Assembly: GCA_036873135.1 (NCBI GenBank)
Contig: JAPTYO010000008.1
Span: forward strand, 39,378,819 to 39,442,818
DNA length: 64,000 nt
Source of the DNA: Clarkia xantiana subsp. parviflora
Taxonomy: Eukaryota > Streptophyta > Magnoliopsida > Myrtales > Onagraceae
Direction of reading: 5' to 3'
Shown: positions 56,170 to 64,000 of the stretch, piece after piece
Position numbering within the stretch: the stretch's first letter is position 1
Layout of the letters: each line of letters begins with the position of its first letter
Made by a program: the position numbers and the translations under genes
Notes under the pieces: generated by a model
Databases searched by the model: none
Told to the model about the DNA's origin: nothing
The model's input: the letters and a program-made list of their open reading frames with translations, nothing else

Positions 56170-56955
56170 GCTTAGTTTAGAGAAAGATTTCTTCCTTGAA
56201 GATCTAACCTCTTTCTTCTGAGTCGTCGACATTTCTGAGTGATTTGGATGGTGTCAGATTTCAGGTGGTCGATTAATGACTCACGAAGATCGGCTTTTAA
56301 TACTTAACCTCTTTCGAGTAGTCGACCAACCTGAGTGATTTAGATGATATCATATTTTTTATGGTCGACTCTCGATTCGGAAAAAGTTTGTCTTCGATAC
56401 TTAACCTCTTTCAAGTAGTCGACCAATCTGAGTGATTTAGATGATATCAGATTTTTGATGGTCGACTCTTGATTCGGAAAAAGTTTGTCTTCGATACTTA
56501 ACCTCTTTCAAGTAGTCGACCAATCTGAGTGATTTAGATGATATCATATTTTTGATGGTCGACTCTTGATTCGGAAAAAGTTTGTCTTCGATACTTAACC
56601 TCTTTCAAGTAGTCGACCAATCTGAGTGATTTAGATGATATCATGTTTTTTATGGTCGACTCTTGATTCGGAATTTTTTTTATCTTCGATACTTAACCTC
56701 TTTCAAGTAGTCGACCAATCTGAGTGATTTAGATGATATTAGATTTTGATGGTCGACTCTTGATTCGGAAAAAGTTTGTCTTCGATACTTAAACTCTTCA
56801 AGTAGTCGACCAATCTGAGTGATTTAGATGATATCATATTTTGATGGTCGACTCTTGATTCGGAAAAAGTTTGTCTTCGACTCCATACCTCTGTCGACCA
56901 ATCTGAGTGATTTAGATGATATCAAATTTTTTATGGTCGACTTCTTTGATTTTTG
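56170..56955. repeat. 97-bp tandem array in element E
   Basis: The word GTCGAC(CAATCTGAGTG) starts at 56225, 56321, 56418, 56515, 56612, 56710, 56805 and 56893, spaced 96, 97, 97, 97, 98, 95 and 88. Units share TTCGATACTTAACCTCTTTC and GATTTAGATGATATCA. It holds the same place as the 76-bp array of element D but is a different sequence. Confidence 0.9.
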
Positions 56956-57117
56956 AATGCTTGACGCCTTAAGGGGAGAACTCAGATATCTGGAAAAAGG
57001 GCCTTAAAAGGCTATATTTATTTATCCTTCCTGAATATTTCACAAAAAAATCATTAATAAACATTAGCCTTAAAGAGAAACAAAGTTATTTCCTTAATTA
57101 AGCGTTGTTTCTATGAC

Positions 57118-57600
57118 TTATCTTTGATTGCGGCGTCGCATTGAGCTGGCATAACATCGTCGAGATGCGGTTTGATCTCCTCTTACCTCACCTATCCCAT
57201 GTGGCGTCGAGAACTTCATTACTTGATGAGCAGTTGACGGGATTATCCGATGAGGGTTAAGAGTAGTTCTTCCGATGATAGCATTATATGCTGAGGCGGC
57301 GTCGACGAAAACGAAGAGTACGTCGATCATCAAAGTCTTCTTCTCCTTGCCAAGATGATTGGTAGTTTGATAGCGCCCATCTGATAGGTAGTCCTTCCAG
57401 TGAAGCCAATGTGAGTAAAGTCGACCCTCATGAGGTCCCTTCTAGTTAATCCCAAGCTTTGAAAAGCTTCATAGAAAAGTATATCTGTTGAAATTCCACT
57501 ATCGATGAAGATTCTCCTGACTTCATATTCTGCCAAAGTAGTAGTGATAACTAAGGCGTCGTCATGAGGTTGAGTAACCATCATGAGATCGTCGGTGGTG
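57118..57600 (-). pseudogene. Aspartic protease of element E
   Basis: From about 57584: PHDDALVITTTLAEYEVRRI then FIDSGISTDILFYEAFQSLG, a DSG active site. After a frame change near 57331 come AYNAIIGRTTLNPHRIIPST and GEVRGDQTASRRCY, the conserved end of Tat proteases. In complete Tat elements RT would follow. Confidence 0.75.
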
Positions 57601-57726
57601 AAGCTTATGATTACTGGGTCGATTTCTTGACGTTCCTTTCATTTATCTTCCGTCTGTGAAATTTGGGTGGCGTATACTTCTCTGGCGACGCTGGTTTCTC
57701 CTCCTGAGGTGAATCCTCCTGCAATG

Positions 57727-59110
57727 ACATTTACCGTCCCTCTCTCCGAATCAACGTCTCGACATCGTGTTTCAGGGCGATGCATCCATTAGTATCGTGC
57801 CCCTGAACTCGATGATAGCGACAGTAGTCGTTTATCTGGGATCCCGTCGGACTCTTCCTAACTGCATGGGGATCGTCCAGCCTGAGTTTTTCCATCTCCT
57901 GAAGTACTACCGATATATTATGCGTGAGAGGAGTAAACTTTGCCAAATAAGGATTAACGTCCCTTTTTGGGCCTTGGCGATTTCCATGTCGGAAAGTCCC
58001 TTCTCGCCTTTCGTCTCTCTTTGGGGGTTGAGAAGCAGAACCTTCCTCGATCTTAGTAGGAATAACCTGCTTCTTGGCCTCCATGGGCGATTTCTCGTGT
58101 GACCTTTCTAAGTCAATGTACTTCTTGACCTTGATGGCGAGGGCATCAATCTTCTGCACGGGCTTCATTACCATGCTATCTTTTAGAGCTTGGCTCTGAA
58201 CTCTGAGACCTCTCCAGAAGGTCCTGATCAACTCGCCATCAGTGGCGTCTTCATTCAACTGCTGGAGTATCTTGTGGTATCTATTATAATAATTGGCTAA
58301 GGTTTCATCAGGACCTTGCTCAATTTTATCTCGAAAGTCCATGCTTTTGAGGCGTTGCCTCTGGCCTATGTGACCTTCTATGAACTTAGTCTTCAGCTCT
58401 TCCCATGAGTCGATCGAATTATCGGGAAGACCATAAAACCAAGTGGATGCCTCCTCCTTTAGAGTTGCTGGAAAGAGAGCTGCATAATGATCAGGGGTTG
58501 CCCCTCTTCCTAAGAGGGAAGAGTTGTGGGCATTGATATGGCGAATAGGATCTCCCTCACCTGTGTAGTCGTCGATGTTCCTTGCAAAAACTTGAGGAGG
58601 AACTCGAGAATTGAACAGTCTTTTGGAGAAGGGGTGAGAGGTATAGTCACGAAAATTAGCAGATCATTCGCCCCTCTTCTCTTCTTTTCCAACAGTTTTT
58701 CTACCTGTCCTATAGTGAATAGGACATGACCTTTTCCCGCCGTCTCGACTTCGGGAGCCTTGGGGATCTCTTTTTACAAGAGATTCTCCTCCGCAATCTT
58801 CACACTGGAGGATACTTCTTCCTTTAGGGAGACTTCTCGGGTTGGTTCCTTCTTTTCAGGAACGGTTCCCGCCTGGGCTTGGTTCCAAAAGGCTATGAAA
58901 GCCGCCATCACCTCCTAAGGGACAGCCGGAGGGACTGTTCTCACTTCTTCTGGATTTGGCAATGACTTGGAATGACCATAATTCTCTTCCCCGCTAGTGC
59001 CATTAGTTTGAGGCACGAGTGGATCTTCTTCTGGTGTTGGTTTTTAAGTGGTGGGATTTGCTGGGGTTTTTCCCATCTCCTCAACCACGAAATTTGGCAT
59101 CTTGTTCTTC
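57727..59110 (-). pseudogene. Gag and Cys-His knuckle of element E, multiply frameshifted
   Basis: The best part (58342-57731) encodes KIEQGPDETLANYYNRYHKI, TDGELIRTFWRGLRVQSQAL and the knuckle YCRYHRVQGHDTNGC. It continues upstream through GEGDPIRHINAH-like sequence near 58545 and ends near the primer site. It is strongly similar to element D gag, with more breaks. Confidence 0.75.
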
Positions 59111-59140
59111 TCGGAGGCCATGACTTTTTGATCAATTTCC

Positions 59141-59156
59141 CACAGACGGCGCCAAA
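59141..59156 (-). other. Primer-binding site of element E
   Basis: The minus strand reads TTTGGCGCCGTCTGTG next to the LTR, the same as element D. Confidence 0.75.
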
Positions 59157-59888
59157 TGTTGGGATCAAAATGACGTGGCCTTGAAATTCTAGTAGTGGAC
59201 TTCAAGGTCTCGCCGGGAGCTAACTCTCGTAAGTATCTTTCCTGACCTCTTGGGTACTTAGTCTCCTTTGGGAGCTTTGTGTGAGGCGAGGACCTGAAAA
59301 GGGGTGGGGATGGCCCCTGATTCAACTTCGAAGCTTAAATCAGTAATGGATTTAGAAAGAGTATTGTAAAGTGCGTGAATCAAGATTAAATGAATATTTA
59401 GAATGTTTTCCTATTTATAGGGAGAGATTACCGAGTTTAAGTGGCGGCTACCCTCTTGGGAGGGTTTCTGTTCAGAGTCGGCTTAAGCAGGTGACAAGCA
59501 GGTCGCCACCTCATCTTTCCTTAGCTGGGAAGGCTTTCCTTTGGCGGCTGAAGCAGGTCACCATCTGTCTTCTTCCTTAAGAGGAAGGTTTTCCTCAAGG
59601 CGGCTGAAGCAGGTCGCCACCTGTCTTCTTCCTTAAGAGGAAGGGTTTCTGATGAGGTTCTGGATATCGAATCGACTTATTTCTTTAGCAGAAGAACTTC
59701 AAGTGGTTTAGTCGCCTCATCTTGTTAGTCATCCTTCTAAGGTCGACTTCTTCATATATGGTCGTCGACTATTTATCTTTGTCTCGTCATTCTGAGTAAG
59801 AATGGTTGATGACTTATTCTTTTTTAGTCTCGCATATAGATGTGCTCGACTTCATTCTTGTTATATCGTGTTTAATCGTAACGCAACA
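59157..59888 (-). repeat. 5' LTR of element E
   Basis: On the plus strand it reads TGTTGGGATCAAAATG ... AACGCAACA, 732 bp. The minus-strand TATA box is the complement of 59412-59419. It has three CAGGTCGCCACCTG-type palindromes, fewer than element D. Confidence 0.8.
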
Positions 59889-61131
59889 CCCACCACCAAG
59901 GGCAGCACCATTTTCAAGCTACAAGGAAGGATCTCACGGTCACAACCGTCTCCCTTCGCCAACCCATGGGGAGATAGATGCATACTAATATCGGGTGGAT
60001 GGACAGTCTCCACTAAAGAGAAAGCAACTTCTCAGTTACAGTCATGGCGGAACTCATCAGCTCTCACGAGGACAGCACCCCAACTTACAAGCCAATACGT
60101 ACTATCCCTACTCACACACTTGAGATGTAAAGCATGCTCACTATGGGAGATACCTTATATATTAGCTACCAAGCGTAGCCACAAGGAGTATCCATTTACA
60201 TACAACAACATGTACACTACGGGGGCACTCATATATTCATCAGTTACCAAGTGTAATCAGCACAAGGGTAAACCCCTACATGTATATATATCAGAATACT
60301 CAATATGGGAGTAATGATAAATACATGAGTTGGCTAGTGTAGCCATTTCGAGGTAAAATCTCCCGCGTCCGGAACGCCAAACACGTCCACTATAAGGGAC
60401 AGGTATATCTTATATATGTAGGTTTCGTGATCAACGCAAGGGCTAACCCCCTCCCCCCCTCCCCTCCCCCCACATCTGAAGAATGCCCACTACGGGGGCA
60501 ACCATATACATACAACTCTATATGCACAGGTCACAGAGCGTGGTTAACACAAGGGCCAACCCCCACTTAGGGAGGTGCAAGTTATGCATACCACAGAAGC
60601 AACCTCAGCACCGAGCCACTAAGGCAAAATCACCATTCAAGAAGCCCTGATGTCAAATTACAAAGTATATCTGCAAGGGAAGAAACACCTTAGCCAACAC
60701 AAAGGGAGTAACACTCCAACATATATGAAGGGAACAACCTTCTACATATATTTATAAAGACTCTTTTATACGAAAGGTAAGATGATGAATTTTAACCATT
60801 CTCACATCCATCCATATAGAGTGAATTGCAGGGATAAGGTTAAAGGACCATGCCTACACTCAGATAAATGGGGAGAAAAACGCCATGACCATTGAAGGCC
60901 AAAGCTAAAAGATCACACTCACACTCTCGCAAACAGAGTTCAACACCGCTTCCAAAGCGCCCTACCGGTTCTAAGAACCCAAAAAGAAGGTCCCTCCAAT
61001 AAGGAGATAGACCTAAAGGCTAAGTTAAATGGGACAAAGACCCTTATTTCATACTTATAATCATCTATATTGTCCATGTACATACTTGTATTAACATCCA
61101 CCTCCATGTCAATCAACACTTATATGTTGTA
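59889..61131. other. Unassigned tract with diverged 80-90-bp repeats
   Basis: Words of the type CACTAYGGGGGCA ... CACAAGGGYNAACCCC recur at about 60140, 60215, 60300, 60390 and 60490, suggesting an old tandem array. A C-rich run lies at 60449-60471. No coding sequence is seen. It may be part of an older element into which E or G inserted. Confidence 0.45.
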
Positions 61132-61893
61132 TGTGATGGGTTCCGATGTAATCGTTAGCCCCGTTAACAGCCAATGGACGGCGAGTAGGTCCAGTGGGCG
61201 TCGAGAAAAGACTGGAGGGCCCAGAGGCCCAGCACGAAGGGTCCCGACTTTAGCGGTCCCGATGTATGAGCTGAATACTCCCGATGAGAAGCCTCTGAGT
61301 AGGCCCCGATATGCCTTAGTAAAGACCCCGATAGTAAAGCCCCGCAGAGGCTGGACCTGTCCCGCAGAGACTGAAGGTCCTGGGTGGTGATCTAGAATGA
61401 GACAACTCTGGAGTCTCCGACAGGAGTCGGGACTTGTGATCAGAGGATAAAGACCGAGAAACCCGCCTACTAGATAGAGTAGTGGGAGACGGTTAGAGAT
61501 GAAGATGAATCCCCCGAGATACGCAGGGCGTGCCCGAGATACGCGGAGTACGGGTAAGATACGCGGAGCGTGGGGCGAGATATATGGAATCCCAACCGAG
61601 ATATACAGAATCGTGGCGAGATACACGGAATCATGGGCAAAACTGCCAGGCGCAGTAACAGGTAACTGAGTAACTTCCCCTCCTATATAAAGAAGGAAGT
61701 TACCTTAGAAAACGATAAGCTAATACGAACTTAGACTTTTTCTTACCACCCCATTGATCACCATACTCATTTAAGCATCGGAGAGGGATTCTGGGTCACC
61801 ACCCAGGTCATCCCCTTTTGCAGGATTACGCGGAGCCCAGGAGTCCAAAGCTTTCCGTCAAGGACGTAACGGAGCTTCGCCCGTGATCCAACA
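61132..61893 (+). repeat. 5' LTR of element G
   Basis: It starts TGTGATGGGTTCCG and ends GATCCAACA, 762 bp, with TATATAAAG at 61684-61692. Around 61520-61630 the words GAGATAYRCGGA repeat about six times at 20-25-bp spacing. Confidence 0.8.
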
Positions 61894-61911
61894 TTGGCGC
61901 CGTCTGTGGGA
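61894..61911 (+). other. Primer-binding site of element G
   Basis: TTGGCGCCGTCTGTGGGA directly follows the LTR; the same site type as D and E. Confidence 0.8.
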
Positions 61912-61947
61912 AGCTTACAAAGAGTCAAGATAGTTTCTACCAGATCA

Positions 61948-63297
61948 ATGGCCGGTGGTGGCAAGAAGAAGCAAGTTCAGGTTGGCAGTTCCCGTCCCGC
62001 AGGAACTATGAATTCCCAGTTGCCAGAACGTGTTGCTGAACAAGGTGAGAACCCCGCTCTTTCCCAGACAGGAGGGCAGGGTGACGGTTATGAGGTCTCA
62101 GTCCGAGACACGGAGATGAACAGGCAGGATATCCCGCGTAGGGAGGAAGATGAGGCTCCCCCAAACCCGGTGGGCCACGGAGGAGAAAGAGTCCCGCGAA
62201 GGGAAGAAGGGTCGTCTTCGAACTCGGAGTTGGCCAAGGCAGTAGCAGATGCTATGCCCATGTTCTTGGCTGCCATGGAGGCCTTGCTGGACAAGAGAGA
62301 GGCCGCCAGGAGGGCGGAGGAGTTGCCTCCGCGAGAAGAGTTACCACCACCCCCACCGAGGGTGGACCCAGAGGAACAGGAGGTTCCGCCCAGGAGCAAG
62401 GGTAAGGAACCAGCACACCCGGAGAAGTTCGTGGTCGACGGCCCAGGTCCGATGCAAAATAGGACCATTCCCCTGAATGGCCCCATCACCCCCGATCAGG
62501 TGGTGAAGATCGTTAGCATCTGCATGGGTGATCAAAAGCAGATGACATCGGAGTTAAGGGATCGGTCCAGCCATCCTTTCGTGCCGCGGCTAATCGATAC
62601 CGTCGCCCCGCCTGGGCTAGGTATTCCGACCATCAAGGAGTACGATGGTGAGGGGGACCCAGTTCGTCATGTTCAGAGGCATATCCAGGCCTGCATGGGT
62701 CGAACTTCGAACGATGACCTCATCTGTTCATTGTTCCCGATAACCTTGGGAGAAAGGGCCATGACTTGGTTCTTCAGCCTCCCGCCAGGATGCATCACGT
62801 GCTGGGCTGATATGCACGACCGCTTCATCAAGCAGTACCAAGGTCGGAGGCGTCTTCTGAAAAGTGTGAGGTCCTTGACCCAGGTGGTGCAGAGACCCGA
62901 CGAATCGTTGGCATATTACTACCAACGATTCACTGCCAGTGCCGCAGAGATCGATGAAGAGATATCGGAGGGAGAGACCATCCGTACTTTCCTGCGGAAC
63001 TTGAGCGCTCCGTACAGTTCCGACCTGATGCACAGTGTAGCCGCGAAGGCTGTGTGGAGTATGGAGGCCCTGCAAGCGAGGGTGAAACAGCAAATCGACG
63101 TCCAGGAGTCGAAGATTGCTGCCGGAGAGCTCGTTCCCCCGAGGTCGGGAAGAGGAAAGCCATCGTCCAAGCTATCGGATGATCGCAAAGGGAGCGACAA
63201 GTCGGAAGGGAGTAGAAACCGTGGTCGCCCCGAGAAAAGAGAAGACAAGCGTCCCGAGGAAGGACAATCGAGAAGGTCGGGCTGTTCCCATCAATAG
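61948..63297 (+). pseudogene. Gag of element G (Tat type)
   Basis: The likely ATG is 61948 (MAGGGKKKQVQVGSSRPAG). A Pro/Glu-rich N-terminal part precedes the gag core: KEYDGEGDPVRHVQRHIQAC, RAMTWFFSLPPGCITCWADM, FIKQYQGRRRLLKSVRSL and RPDESLAYYYQRFTASAAEI. A basic tail (RGRPEKREDKRPEEGQSRR) follows. The frame ends at 63297, but the adjacent frame carries on with AVPINSSMTSVLALMDRQG into the knuckle, so one base appears lost near 63250-63290. Confidence 0.88.
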
Positions 63298-64000
63298 CTC
63301 GATGACTTCTGTGTTAGCTTTGATGGATCGGCAGGGTCTCGCCCGATACCCTCCGAGGAAAGAAGGCGAATTCCTAGGAGGCCGCCCTGACCGTTACTGT
63401 CGCTACCATCGAGCCAATGGTCATGACACTGAAAATTGTCGGGAGCTGAAGAAGGAAATTGAGAAGCTGATCCAAAAGGGGAAGTTAAAAGAGTTCGTCG
63501 GAAGGGGAAGGTGCCGATCTCGCTCCAAAAGTCGGTCGCGGTCCCGCTCCAAGTCCCGTGATCGATCCCCGAAGAAGAAGAAGGTTGAGCAAGAAGCCTC
63601 AGGTTCGGGTGCCCGCAAGGAGAGGCGGGGAACTATCAACGTCATCCATGGAGGAATGGCGGCGGGAGGTGATACCTCTGCTTCTCGGGAGAACTATGCT
63701 TCGCGCATATCTGCCGCGGTGGTGTTAGGCAAAAGGTCCCGGTCGTGGACTCTGAAGGAGGAAATGGTGATTTCTTTCTCGGCGGAGGATCTAGTAGGCG
63801 TGGAGAGCCCTCACGACGACGCCTTGGTCGTGACCCTGGACGTGGACGGATTCGAGATGAAGCGGATCCTGATAGACGGAGGGAGTTCCTCCGATATTCT
63901 TTTCATGGACGCTCTGGAAGCCATGGGAAAGACGAAGAAGGACCTCACACAGGTGGACTTCCCGATGGTGGGATTCTCTGGTTCCACCTCTTACCCGCTG
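63298..64000 (+). pseudogene. Cys-His knuckle and protease of element G (runs off the window)
   Basis: The frame is open to 64000. The knuckle YCRYHRANGHDTENC (about 63395-63440) is followed by EIEKLIQKGKLKEFVGRGR, an Arg/Ser-rich stretch (SRSKSRSRSRSKSRDRS), the linker RGTINVIHGGMAAGGD and the protease. The protease active site is ILIDGGSSSDILFMDALEAM (Asp at 63875-63877), a DGG variant that is common in Tat elements. It continues outside the window. Confidence 0.85.

Larger units (their letters stand above)
55259..59888 (-). mobile_element. Element E: pol-less Tat-like LTR retrotransposon, left end cut by copia C
   Basis: Its 5' LTR is 59157-59888, with the Tat primer site (complement of 59141-59156), then gag and protease on the minus strand. 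A 97-bp tandem array follows, and on the plus strand the coiled-coil exon of the antisense ORF. RT, RNase H and integrase are absent, with coding ending at the same protease position as in element D. The 3' LTR and first antisense exon were lost on the copia side. Confidence 0.82.
61132..64000 (+). mobile_element. Element G: Tat-type Ty3/gypsy, 5' half
   Basis: LTR, primer site, gag, knuckle and protease run off the right edge of the window. The LTR shares TGTGATGG and the GCATCGGAGAGGG tract with the LTR at 210-996. The flank before the LTR is TTGTA. Whether it has a full pol or is pol-less like D and E is not visible. Confidence 0.88.

Overview
The window is plant nuclear DNA, most likely from a eudicot. 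It is dense in LTR retrotransposons and DNA transposons and holds one recognisable host gene. The plant assignment rests on chromovirus and Tat-type Ty3/gypsy elements, Ty1/copia elements primed by initiator tRNA-Met, MULE and hAT transposons, a tRNA-derived SINE and a PWWP-domain gene of the plant PDP type. The species cannot be read from the sequence.

Left edge (1-4.7 kb): the 3' LTR of a Tat-type element (210-996) sits in the 3' end of a copia element (997-1955). A miniature LTR element (TRIM, 1980-3536) and a SINE inside a minisatellite (3957-4520) follow.

Centre (4.7-44.3 kb): I read this as one old MULE (4716-44278) with eroded termini and a 7-of-9 target-site duplication, swollen by later insertions. 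It carries a small zf-GRF gene reading inward from the left end and a MuDR-type transposase pseudogene reading inward from the right end. Nested in it are copia A (7946-29211, TSD CTTCA) and copia B (34409-42555, TSD ATATT). Copia A contains chromovirus C (13883-26706, TSD (A)TCAG). Chromovirus C contains Tat-like element D (14758-21476, TSD ACCAT/ACTAT) and a hAT MITE (22314-22995, TSD CCGCCCAC). Another hAT MITE (30734-30981) splits the SWIM finger of the MULE transposase. Copia B, at the equivalent position, preserves the empty site of chromovirus C.

Host gene (45.5-50.4 kb, minus strand): a PDP-like PWWP protein with a long acidic N-terminus, a PWWP domain and the PDP C-terminal domain. 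A 5'UTR intron, TATA box and telo-box can be proposed upstream. One missing base in the PWWP core breaks the reading frame.

Right edge (50.6-64 kb): a chromovirus 5' LTR with the start of gag (F, 50635-52257) is fused to a truncated copia (C, 52258-55258) that carries a MULE-type MITE with about 104-bp inverted repeats. This abuts Tat-like element E (55259-59888), an unassigned diverged-repeat tract, and the 5' half of a Tat-type element G (61132-64000 and beyond).

The most interesting system is the D/E family. Both are pol-less Tat-like elements that keep gag-protease on one strand and, on the other, an intron-containing coiled-coil ORF (in D with its own TATA box), with a tandem array between the two.
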